Below are positions 33,477-41,693 of a DNA stretch of 64,000 nt, one piece after another. The position numbers and the translations under genes were made by a program. The number at the start of each line of letters is the position of its first letter. Position 1 is the first letter of the stretch. The notes below the pieces were generated by a model. It was not told the DNA's origin, did not search any database, and saw only the letters and a program-made list of their open reading frames with translations. Origin of the DNA: an uncultured Clostridium sp. (GTDB taxonomy: Bacteria > Bacillota > Clostridia > TANB77 > CAG-508); contig USFR01000004.1 in assembly GCA_900553945.1 (NCBI GenBank), positions 62,001-126,000 on the forward strand, read 5' to 3'.

Positions 33477-34274
33477 ATGGAAGAAAGAAGAGTTAAGGAA
33501 AAAGAGATTATAAAGCCTGCTTTGAGAATTATTAAAGATAAACCGGGAATAAACACATCAGAGTTAATTAAAGAACTTCAAAAAATAGTTGAATTATATC
33601 CTGGAGATAAAGAAATTTTAAGTGGAAGAACTGATACTAAATTTTCTCAAATTGTTAGAAACTTAATTTCACATAGAGAAAATAATAAATTTGGAAAATG
33701 CATTTATAGTCAGCAAGTTGGAAGAAATGTAGGCTTTTATATTAATGAAAAAGGGCAAGAAGAAATTCAAGGATATGAGAGAAGAGAAATAAGAGAAGAA
33801 CGTGAAGACAATGAACTACAAAGAAGAATAAGAGAAAGTAGTTTATATAATGATAAGACTGAATTGAAAAAAGCAAATTCAAGAGTTCCTGAAAAAACTT
33901 CTAGAAGTAACAATGCAAGATATAAAACTGATGCAAGAATTTCAAAAACAGTTCTAAATGAAAACAATTATATATGTGAAATTGAAAAAATAACTGAAAA
34001 TATTCATAGAACGTTTAATACTAATAATGAAGTACAGTATATGGAGGGACATCATCTAATTCCTATGAAAGCACAAAAAGATTTTATAAATAATATAGAT
34101 AGAAGCGATAATATTTGTTGCTTATGTCCTAATTGCCATAGAGCTATACATTATGGAACAGTTAAAGAGAAAAAAAGTAGATTAATATTATTGTATAAAG
34201 AGAAGATTGAAAAATTAAAAGCAAATGACATATATATAGATTTTGAAGAATTAGTAAACAAATATTATTTGTAG
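33477..34274 (+). CDS. HNH-endonuclease domain protein
   Basis: 265 aa. The N-terminal region (about 1-95; ALRIIKDKPGINTSELIKE) looks like a winged-helix DNA-binding domain, followed by a charged linker and a C-terminal HNH nuclease (about 175-265): EGHHLIPMKAQKDF, NICCLCPNCHRAIHYG, where the His residues and the CPNC pair would bind metal. The layout fits restriction-type HNH enzymes that accompany methylases. It begins 11 nt after the TdeIII-like gene and is probably part of the same operon. It could be a second endonuclease, possibly one cutting modified DNA. Confidence 0.8.
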   Translation: MEERRVKEKEIIKPALRIIKDKPGINTSELIKELQKIVELYPGDKEILSGRTDTKFSQIVRNLISHRENNKFGKCIYSQQVGRNVGFYINEKGQEEIQGYERREIREEREDNELQRRIRESSLYNDKTELKKANSRVPEKTSRSNNARYKTDARISKTVLNENNYICEIEKITENIHRTFNTNNEVQYMEGHHLIPMKAQKDFINNIDRSDNICCLCPNCHRAIHYGTVKEKKSRLILLYKEKIEKLKANDIYIDFEELVNKYYL

Positions 34275-34290
34275 AATTAAGGTGATTATT

Positions 34291-35088
34291 ATGGATAAAA
34301 TTGAAGAATTGAGAAAACAATTCTATAATTTTTTTGACAATGGATATGATTTTGAAAATTTTTTAAAAGAATTTTTAAAAGATTTAGGCTTTAAAGATAT
34401 AAAAGTAACACAAAAGACTCGAGATGGTGGAATTGATTTAGTATGTTATAAAGATATAATTGAAGGAATTAATACAATAGAAAGTGAAAAATTTATTGTG
34501 CAAGCAAAAAAATATGATAAAAATATATCACCAGAAAAAGTAAGAGCATTAAATGATGCCAGAAATGTAGGAATTAGAAAGTTATTTATAACGACAAGTG
34601 ATTTTTCGCAACAGGCTAAAATAGAAGCTAAAGAAATGCCAGATATGTCTTTAATAAATGGAAAAGATATTATTAATTTTTATATTCAGAATAAATCCGA
34701 CAAAATATTTGATTGGGAGCCTAAACTTTCAAATGATAAATTATATGAATTAATAACAAAGAATAAAAAGGATACTGGAAATAATCAAGAAAGTATGGAA
34801 AAAAATGAAGAAAAAATATTAAGAGTAATAACTAAAAATGATGTAAGGGCAAGAATATTAAGAATACCTAATGAAATCTTTGCAAAGATTTCTGAAGAAA
34901 ATGCTTATGATGTTGTTATAGATGGTTGTGAAAAAAGACTTAATATGATTAAAGAAATAAAGTCTTTTGCAGGAATAAGTGAATTTTATAGGAAACATAA
35001 TTATATAGATAATGAACAAGCAGCTAGAAATAGTTATTGGAGTATAGATATAAGTAAGAAAAAAATATATGTAGAACTAGAAGAATAA
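34291..35088 (+). CDS. Mrr-type restriction endonuclease-like protein
   Basis: 265 aa. The N-terminal nuclease domain has the Mrr_cat pattern: FENFLKEFLKDLGFKDIKVT, TRDGGIDLVCYKD and KFIVQAKKYDKNI (catalytic D...QxK), then RKLFITTSDFSQQAK. The C-terminal part (about 180-265) is of unknown type, with RVITKNDVRARILRIPNEIF. Mrr-like enzymes usually cut methylated or otherwise modified DNA; sitting beside a methylase this could be a modification-dependent or auxiliary nuclease. The ATG at 34291, behind AAGGTG, is preferred over the GTG at 34282. Confidence 0.78.
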   Translation: MDKIEELRKQFYNFFDNGYDFENFLKEFLKDLGFKDIKVTQKTRDGGIDLVCYKDIIEGINTIESEKFIVQAKKYDKNISPEKVRALNDARNVGIRKLFITTSDFSQQAKIEAKEMPDMSLINGKDIINFYIQNKSDKIFDWEPKLSNDKLYELITKNKKDTGNNQESMEKNEEKILRVITKNDVRARILRIPNEIFAKISEENAYDVVIDGCEKRLNMIKEIKSFAGISEFYRKHNYIDNEQAARNSYWSIDISKKKIYVELEE

Positions 35089-35206
35089 AAAATTAAGCTA
35101 AATAACAATAAATGTATTATTAAAGTATTTATAAATTAAATTTAATAAATAGTAATCTTGCAATTTGCCTCAAAACTAAAGCTTAATATTTGTTATGCAA
35201 AAAAAG

Positions 35207-35235
35207 TTGAATAAATTGCAGTTTTATGTTATATT
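35207..35235 (+). promoter_or_regulatory. Promoter of the 35278-36713 gene pair
   Basis: TTGAAT (35207-35212), 17 bp, TATATT (35230-35235), 42 nt before the ATG. It shows the pair is transcribed apart from the restriction genes. Confidence 0.55.
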
Positions 35236-35277
35236 ATTATATGCAATAATTACCACTTAGTTTCGGGGGAAAAGAAT

Positions 35278-36168
35278 ATGGAAAGAAATGTGTATAAATA
35301 TAATATAGAAGTTAATGTGATAGACATACCAAGTAGACCAATACGAATTGAAGTTAATGATGAAATAGAGAATGTTTTAGATTTTTTAAGTGCCCTACCT
35401 AGAGAGGAAAGAAGAGTAGATCTTTCTACCCAAGAAAAAGTTATATATTTAGAAGAATATGTAAAAACAGAAATTAATAATATGACGATCTATTTTTTTA
35501 AATTTGTATCTTTGAAGTATAATCAAACAAGAGAGGTACTAAATAAAGATACTTTAGAAAGTAAAGGAAGATTAAAAGATGTAAATGATGGGGATAAGGA
35601 ATATAATCATATTGCTATAGGAGTAAAAAATGGAAGAATTAAAGCTGCATTTGAATATAATTATTATGGAATACAAGGACTAGGAACTATTATTTCCTAT
35701 ATAAATGATATGGCGACAAAATATTTTAAAGAAATAGGAATAGATAAATATTATTATTTAGAAGCGCATAATGAGGTAAACAGAGAATTTTTAGAAGAAC
35801 TAAACAAAATGAGACAAATTAATGCTGCAACTATTGTAGTAGCATCTGAAAGATTTGGAAATACTGAGTTTGGAGATTTGTCGGGAAGAGAAGAAATTAA
35901 GGACGAAATAGAAATAACATTTAAAAGAGCTAAAAGAAGATATATTCCTAAAGCAATTATAGAGGAATATTATAATAAAAAACAGAATGGTGATGCTATT
36001 AAAAGAATTTATGTTAGTGGAAGAAATGAAACTAATAAGATAAAATTAGATACAGAGGAAATGAAGCAGAAAGTTAAATTATCAGTATCTGCTAATATAT
36101 TTGGAGAAATAGACTCAGATAATATGTTTGAGCAATTAAAAAATTATTTAATGGAGGAAAATGGTTGA
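35278..36168 (+). CDS. Unrecognised soluble protein of a putative two-gene defence system
   Basis: 296 aa, mixed alpha/beta. It starts MERNVYKYNIEVNVIDIPSR and contains NHIAIGVKNGRIKAAFEYNY, then GLGTIISYINDMATKYFKEI and INAATIVVASERFGN. No catalytic motif is evident. GGGGG lies before the ATG. Its stop codon overlaps the TTG start of the membrane protein gene by 4 nt, so the two are coupled. The order (sensor-like soluble protein, then four-helix membrane protein) in a defence island parallels two-component membrane-disruption systems, though in Kiwa the membrane gene comes first and I see no firm match to KwaB. Function is not assigned. Confidence 0.55.
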   Translation: MERNVYKYNIEVNVIDIPSRPIRIEVNDEIENVLDFLSALPREERRVDLSTQEKVIYLEEYVKTEINNMTIYFFKFVSLKYNQTREVLNKDTLESKGRLKDVNDGDKEYNHIAIGVKNGRIKAAFEYNYYGIQGLGTIISYINDMATKYFKEIGIDKYYYLEAHNEVNREFLEELNKMRQINAATIVVASERFGNTEFGDLSGREEIKDEIEITFKRAKRRYIPKAIIEEYYNKKQNGDAIKRIYVSGRNETNKIKLDTEEMKQKVKLSVSANIFGEIDSDNMFEQLKNYLMEENG

Positions 36169-36713
36169 AAAATAAGTTTTTAAATTCGGAGATATTATTG
36201 CCTTTTTTAGATTATTTTAAAATAGAAGAAAAGAAAGAAAAAAAAATTAAATTAATAATATATATATTATTATCAATGGTGATATGTACAGGAATGCTAT
36301 TTTATTATAAAATTTTTGCTCAAGAAGAGATTAAAGATTTTGTATTGGAGTATATAAATTCAGAGATTGAAATTATTGCGCTATTATTGAGTTTTAGCAT
36401 AGCATATTTGACGATTCTTATAACATCCGATAGTAAAAATATAAGAGAACTTAAAGAATATAATACAAATAAAATTATTGATAAAAAAAATATATCGTTA
36501 TATCAAATTTTATTGATACAGCTTACTTATACAATATATAATGAAATAGTTTTATTGATTTTATTACTAATACATAAATTTATTTTTCCAATAACAAAGG
36601 AATTTTGGAATATTATATTTTTTACTATAAATATGATTCTTTTGATAAATATTATTTATGTTATGTTTAAAAATGTAAAAAATATTTACTTGTCTTTCTG
36701 GAGAAGTAATTAA
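36165..36713 (+). CDS. Four-helix membrane protein, partner of the preceding gene
   Basis: 182 aa with four predicted transmembrane segments: about residues 28-48 (LIIYILLSMVICTGMLFYY), 68-88 (EIIALLLSFSIAYLTILIT), 113-135 (LIQLTYTIYNEIVLLILLLI) and 142-166 (FWNIIFFTINMILLINIIYV). Starts with TTG at 36165 behind ATGGAGG, overlapping the upstream stop codon. No enzymatic motif; a pore, anchor or membrane-disrupting effector is plausible. Followed by a strong terminator. Confidence 0.6.
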   Translation: MKNKFLNSEILLPFLDYFKIEEKKEKKIKLIIYILLSMVICTGMLFYYKIFAQEEIKDFVLEYINSEIEIIALLLSFSIAYLTILITSDSKNIRELKEYNTNKIIDKKNISLYQILLIQLTYTIYNEIVLLILLLIHKFIFPITKEFWNIIFFTINMILLINIIYVMFKNVKNIYLSFWRSN

Positions 36714-36716
36714 GTG

Positions 36717-36760
36717 TTGGAATTATGAAAAATAAAAATTCATAATTCCAACTTTATTTT
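36717..36760 (+). terminator. Terminator of the two-gene membrane system
   Basis: A 13-bp perfect stem, TTGGAATTATGAA / TTCATAATTCCAA, then CTTTATTTTT. Confidence 0.75.
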
Positions 36761-37053
36761 TATATAGTTAAACAGTTGAAAACTAATTCAACACCATCAA
36801 CAAAACCATTTTTATAATACTTCTCATTCCAATAACTTAAATAATCAAGAAAATTATCATCTAGTATTTCTAATTGTTTCTGAACATACTTTTTATTCTT
36901 CTTGGGTACATTTCTTAAGATTTTTTCGGAAATTTCGTCAAAATAAACTCAATGTTTTTTATCTTCATTGCAAGTTATAGAAGAAAGTTCATCCTCTCTA
37001 AATAATAACCATTCTCTTAAAATATCATCATTTACTTCTCTAAAATTATTCAT
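36760..37053 (-). pseudogene. Broken small gene with an in-frame stop
   Basis: The minus strand reads MNNFREVNDDILREWLLFRE through CNEDKKH, then a TGA stop, and continues in the same frame with VYFDEISEKILRNVPKKN to FVDGVELVFNCLTI and a TAA: 97 codons in all. GGAGG precedes the ATG. The continuing frame has normal composition, so this was a small helical protein now interrupted after 34 codons. TGA is used as a normal stop elsewhere in the window, so recoding is unlikely. It ends exactly at the neighbouring terminator. Confidence 0.65.
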
Positions 37054-37537
37054 AACAATCCTCCAATTTTATAAAATTAATATACATACATCAAAATGAT
37101 ATATTGAGTGAACTTTTAGTCAATGTGATATAAAAAATTTAAAATTTTGGGGACACAATGGGGACAAAAGTACCCAAAATTGACTTAAAATCACTTAAAA
37201 ATACATAACTTATAAATCAATAAAACCATTGAAATATAAGCAAAAACTATCAATTTCAATAAAATTCAAAAATTGCTGATAATACCCTCATAACCCGAAG
37301 GTATATGTAATAAAGAAAAGTATAGTTAGAACTACTATGTTAAAATTGAATATATATTATAAAAATAAATATTCAGTTTGCAACCAGTAGAATTAGAGAT
37401 TTATTTTAATTGATAAAAATTCATAAAACAAAATTATAAAAATCTTGCTAAAAAATGTAAAATATGATATATAGAAGTAAATAATTGTAAAAAATACAAA
37501 TTGGCAATGATTGTGTTGTAGTAATGGAGGTGAAATA
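37054..37537. other. Intergenic stretch with tRNA(CAT) remnants and decayed element DNA
   Basis: About 480 bp without a gene. GGGGACACAATGGGGAC near 37150 recalls the sequence just past phage-type integrase genes in Firmicutes (weak). CTCATAACCCGAAGGT at 37287-37302 matches the anticodon-loop side of the tRNA remnant at 28991, and GCAACCA at 37380-37386 matches its 3' end; about 80 bp of AT-rich DNA separates these two pieces. The remainder is featureless and AT-rich, and should contain the cas operon promoter. Confidence 0.45.
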
Positions 37538-38251
37538 ATGAGATTCAAGATGTATTTTACATTAGAGAATACAAGAGTGCCTATTGATTACAGAAGAAGC
37601 ATATTGAGTTTTATAAAATTGTCTTTGTCTGAATATAGTGAAGAGTTCTTTAAGAAATACTATAATCAGAAAGATAATATTGTAAAACCATATGCTTTTT
37701 CTGTTTTTTTTAGAAATCCAAAGATTAATGCAGAAGAAGTTATAGTAGATGATAAAAGATTTGAACTAAATCTGACTATTGAAGATTATGAAACTGCTAT
37801 TATGTTTTATAATGCTTTTAATAATCAGAGGTTAAAGAAATTTTCTATTGATAGGAATTCGTGGATTTTACAAAAAATAGTACTTATACCTGAAAAGAAA
37901 ATTTGTGATGAAAAGATTATAATAAAATTTCAATCACCATTATGTGTAAGGTTAAGGGAGAATAATAAAGATTATTACTATTCTTATGAGAATGAAAAGT
38001 TTTCTGAGGTTTTGAAGATTAATATTAAAGAGCAGTTGAAAAGGTCTAATGTTGCATTAGATTCAGTTGATAATTTTAAAATTGTTCCGATAAAGCCTAA
38101 GAAGGTGATTATAAAATTCTATGAAAAACAGATTGAATGTTCAACAGGAATTTTTGAATTAGATGGAGACGTTGAACTTTTAAATTATTTATATAACGCT
38201 GGCATGGGAAGTAAACATAGTGCTGGTTTTGGAATGTTTCAAGTTGTGTAG
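37538..38251 (+). CDS. cas6: Cas6, CRISPR repeat endoribonuclease
   Basis: 237 aa. Cleaves the repeat in pre-crRNA. The N-terminus (MRFKMYFTLENTRVPIDYRR) and the C-terminal Gly-rich loop YNAGMGSKHSAGFGMFQVV are typical Cas6 features; the latter contacts RNA. The ATG at 37538 has GGAGGTG upstream and is preferred to an earlier in-frame ATG. It is the first gene of the cas operon; cas8 follows within 20 nt. Confidence 0.9.
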   Translation: MRFKMYFTLENTRVPIDYRRSILSFIKLSLSEYSEEFFKKYYNQKDNIVKPYAFSVFFRNPKINAEEVIVDDKRFELNLTIEDYETAIMFYNAFNNQRLKKFSIDRNSWILQKIVLIPEKKICDEKIIIKFQSPLCVRLRENNKDYYYSYENEKFSEVLKINIKEQLKRSNVALDSVDNFKIVPIKPKKVIIKFYEKQIECSTGIFELDGDVELLNYLYNAGMGSKHSAGFGMFQVV

Positions 38252-38266
38252 ATAGGAGGTGATGAG

Positions 38267-40103
38267 TTGAAAATAAAAGTGTATTTAGGTGATTGGTTCT
38301 ATAATGCACGGAATAGTGGGTTTTTTAAAGATTCTTGAATGTAATGAAGATGAATTTGCTATTAGAAAGAATAATTATATTGAGTTTGATACAGAGAATT
38401 TAAGAGATTTTCATAAATATTATTTTAATTATTTTTTCAAAAAATATAATGTAGCGGAGAGTGTAAGAAATAGAACTGAAAGTGCATTTAATTATTTAGA
38501 AGAAAACATAGAAATAGTTTTTGAAGATAAAGAGGCTGAAAAGCAAAGAAAAGATAGGATAAAGTCTAATATTAAATATATAAAAGATACTGTGAAAAAA
38601 CAGTTAGATAAAATTAAGAAAATTGATGAAAAGATATATGTTGAAATGAAAAGTCAATATGACCAGATTGATAAGGCAGGTACAAAGCAAGATATTATAA
38701 ATATAAAAGAAAAATTAATGTCTGACATTGAAAAAGAACATATAAATAAAAGGCTTACATTAAACTTGTTTAAGAGTATTTTAAGTGGTACATATTATGG
38801 TCAACCAAGTTTCTTGAACGTTGTGAAAACTGCGTTATCTTATGAAGAACAACAGGCTTTGATGTATAAGGATTATGTAAGTAATATTGTAGAGACAGGC
38901 TTTATAAATGATATTATGCATAATGTGTATGATATTGAGCAAATAAAAGAATATATTAATAATTCTAAAGATGAGAATATAACAAAAGAAATAGAGAAGG
39001 TTTACACAAAAATAGAAAAGGATTATATAGCTAAGGATAAAACATTAGAAGATATTCAGAAATATTTAAGGGAAAAAGTTATAAAAAGATGTTCTATGTG
39101 TGAAAATGAGATAGGTTTGACAACTAATTATTCTGAAGGTAATTTTGTTCCACTTGCAATAAGTAGTGATAATGCTAGAAACTTTTTCTGGAATCAAAAT
39201 GTTAAAATGCCTATATGTGATATGTGTAAATTGATTTTATTCTGTATTCCTGCTGGAATGACAACCATAACTAAAGCAGTAAAGGAAAATGATGTATATA
39301 GGGAAAAGCAGTTATTGAGTTTTGTGAATTATGATACAAATGTTGATAGATTGTATAAAACTAATATTAACTTTGGTAATAAATCAAGATATGAGAATAG
39401 AAATGAAAATCCATATTCAGAGTTGATTTTAGATATTGTTGAACAAGATAAGCAAGTAAGTATGTGGCAGTTGGATAATATATTTGTAGTAGAGTTTGAA
39501 GCGGAGTACGGAGCTTTTAGTAGAATTGAATATTTTAATATCAAAAGGCATGTATCAATGTTTTTTACACAATATGCTGAAAAAACGTTATCAAAAATAT
39601 GGGATTATAGATATAGATTGCAAATTGTGGATTATATTTTGAAGAATAAAGATATTAAATACATAATAAATGATAGGCTTAGAGAAGAGATTAAAAATGG
39701 AGATAGGAGAAATGGATATAATTCATTTTTAGCAACTCAGGTGAGATTGATATTGAATTTATTAAAAAAGGAGGGAAATGAGATGGAAGATATTAAGAAG
39801 AATAATGATAAATTATATGTTGTATATAATTTAGGTGTTCAAATTCATGAAGATTTAAAGCGTAATAATGAAGATAATAAATTAGATGGATATACATATA
39901 AATTGTTAAATAGTATAAAGGCAGGAAATAAGAAGGAGTTTATGGATATTGTAATTAGATTGCACATGGCTATGGGAAAAGATGTATCACCTATTTTCAT
40001 AGAAGTTATGCAGACAACTGGATTAGATTTTGAGTCAATAGGACATAGTTTCTTAGCAGGACTAATATCAAATAAATATGAGAAAAAAGAGGAGGAAAAA
40101 TAA
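38267..40103 (+). CDS. cas8b1: Cas8b1/Cst1 large subunit, apparent frameshift near the start
   Basis: Large subunit of the type I-B Cascade complex, expected to take part in PAM recognition and R-loop formation. Two cysteine pairs, CSMCENE and CDMCKLI (about 70 residues after the midpoint start), match the CXXC-CXXC Cst1 family. GGAGGTG at 38255 points to a TTG start at 38267 encoding MKIKVYLGDWFYNA, the expected Cst1 N-terminus. That frame ends soon after, whereas the matching continuation GIVGFLKILECNE lies in the next frame (from about 38310). One extra base around 38306-38309 explains this. The long ORF by itself would have to begin at 38289 or the ATG at 38304. Either a real inactivating mutation or a sequence error. 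Confidence 0.85.
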
Positions 40104-41012
40104 ATGAATAGTGTAAAAAATAAAAAAGGATTATCAATTACTTTAGTATTTAAAGCCCAAAGTTTAAACTATGGAGAGGGAATAGGAAATATATCAGAAT
40201 TAAAGAAGTTAACAAGAGGGGATGGAAGTGTTTATACATACGCATCTAGACAAGCTTTAAGATATGATATTGTGAGACTTGGAAATAAAATGTTTGATTG
40301 GAATTTACAAGTGGTTAACAAAGAAAAGGGAACAATTCAATTTGATGATGCTTTAACTATTCAAGATTCTGAAGAAATGGATTTGTTCGGGTATATGAAA
40401 ACGGCCAAGAATGATGGTTCAAATATTAGAAGTGCTGCTGTAAGATTGAGCAATGCTATTTCACTAGAAGATTATAAGAGTGATATGGATTTCTTAAATA
40501 ATAAAGGTTTAGCTGATAGAATCAATGAGTTTCCAAATCTAGCAAATGTTGAACAACATTTAAGTTATTATACATATACAATAACAATTGATTTAGAGAA
40601 GATTGGAAAAGATGGAGATGTAGAATTATCTTCTGATGAAAAAAGTAAAAGAGTAGATCAATTATTAGATGTAATAAAAGTTTTGAATAGAGAAATTAGA
40701 GGTAGAGAAGAGAACTTGAGTCCTGTATTTGTAATAGGTGGAATGTATGATATAAATTCACCATTCTTTTTAGGAAGAATAAAATTAAATGGAAAAAATG
40801 GTGAGTTTAGTATTGACACAGAAATGTTAAAAGATACAACTACACTTACAATTGGAGAACAATCAATATATGATGATACAAGAGTTGGAATGCTTAAAAA
40901 TGTATTTAAAAATGAAAATGAAATTGATGAAATGTTCGAAGGTAAAACAATGAATGTTGAAGATTTCTTCAAAGGATTAAAAGAAGAAGTTAGTGAATAT
41001 TACAAAGCTTAG
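40104..41012 (+). CDS. cas7: Cas7 (Cst2/DevR family) Cascade backbone subunit
   Basis: 302 aa. Forms the helical backbone that binds the crRNA spacer. The N-terminus KGLSITLVFKAQSLNYGEG is followed by LTRGDGSVYTYASRQALRYD, the family signature, and VFVIGGMYDINSPFFLGRI. ATG directly follows the cas8 stop codon (TAAATG), with GAGGA upstream. Confidence 0.92.
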   Translation: MNSVKNKKGLSITLVFKAQSLNYGEGIGNISELKKLTRGDGSVYTYASRQALRYDIVRLGNKMFDWNLQVVNKEKGTIQFDDALTIQDSEEMDLFGYMKTAKNDGSNIRSAAVRLSNAISLEDYKSDMDFLNNKGLADRINEFPNLANVEQHLSYYTYTITIDLEKIGKDGDVELSSDEKSKRVDQLLDVIKVLNREIRGREENLSPVFVIGGMYDINSPFFLGRIKLNGKNGEFSIDTEMLKDTTTLTIGEQSIYDDTRVGMLKNVFKNENEIDEMFEGKTMNVEDFFKGLKEEVSEYYKA

Positions 41013-41030
41013 AAGAAAGGATTGGTATAA

Positions 41031-41693
41031 ATGAAAATTTTAAAACTAAAACTATACCAAGAGACAGCTTGTTATAAAAAGCCTTTTGCAACTAAGGTTG
41101 CAGAGACATATCCATTGCCTCCATATTCAACAGTAATAGGAATGTTTCATAAAATTCTTCAAGCACAGGCTGGACAGTATTTTCCAATGAATGTATCTGT
41201 ACAAGGAAGTTACGAAGGAATATTCAGTAATTATCAAAATTTAAGAAAGTATAAAGGAAAAGAAGTAACATCTATGCCATTTAATGTTCATCAATTATTG
41301 AATGTTAATTTAATTATTCATGTACAATCTGAAAATGAAATAATAGATAGAATTTATCAAAATATAGTAAATGGTATGGAAACATTTACATTAGGTAGAA
41401 ATGAAGATATTGTGAGAATAGATGGAATAAAGATTTTAGGTAATGTTAATGAAGTTGAAGATGCGGGAATAAAACGAAATGCATATATACCAGAATGGAT
41501 AGATAGTGATATTGATGGAATTAATTATAGGTTGAATGCAACTTATAAAATACAAGATGATATTAGAATTTGGAATAGGGTTAATGTAAAATATGTTGAG
41601 AAATATACTAATAAAAGTTTAGATGAAGTGCTACAAGACGAGGACGGAGATAATATCTATTTTTATAGTGAAAGGATTCAGAATGAATTATAA
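41031..41693 (+). CDS. cas5: Cas5 (type I-B, Cas5t)
   Basis: 220 aa. Caps the 5' handle of the crRNA in Cascade. LKLKLYQETACYKKPFATKV and TYPLPPYSTVIGMFHKIL are the Cas5 N-terminal RAMP motifs. The 3' end overlaps the cas3 start by 11 nt. Confidence 0.92.
   Translation: MKILKLKLYQETACYKKPFATKVAETYPLPPYSTVIGMFHKILQAQAGQYFPMNVSVQGSYEGIFSNYQNLRKYKGKEVTSMPFNVHQLLNVNLIIHVQSENEIIDRIYQNIVNGMETFTLGRNEDIVRIDGIKILGNVNEVEDAGIKRNAYIPEWIDSDIDGINYRLNATYKIQDDIRIWNRVNVKYVEKYTNKSLDEVLQDEDGDNIYFYSERIQNEL

Larger units (their letters stand above)
28991..37386. mobile_element. Putative defence island bounded by tRNA(CAT) fragments
   Basis: About 8.4 kb carrying three antiviral-looking modules (STAS-GHKL/DUF4325/membrane; restriction-modification with HNH and Mrr proteins; a soluble plus membrane pair). 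Fragments of the same tRNA 3' half lie at both ends; the right copy is interrupted by about 80 bp. No integrase remains. The stretch at 37150-37175 (GGGGACACAATGGGGAC) and a stop-containing gene at 36760-37053 look like decayed element sequence. Island status is inference from boundaries and content. Confidence 0.45.

Noticed and set aside
36760..37053. TGA read as tryptophan (recoding)
   Set aside because: Several intact genes in the window end with TGA (for example at 27243 and 30239), so the internal TGA is better taken as a disabling mutation.
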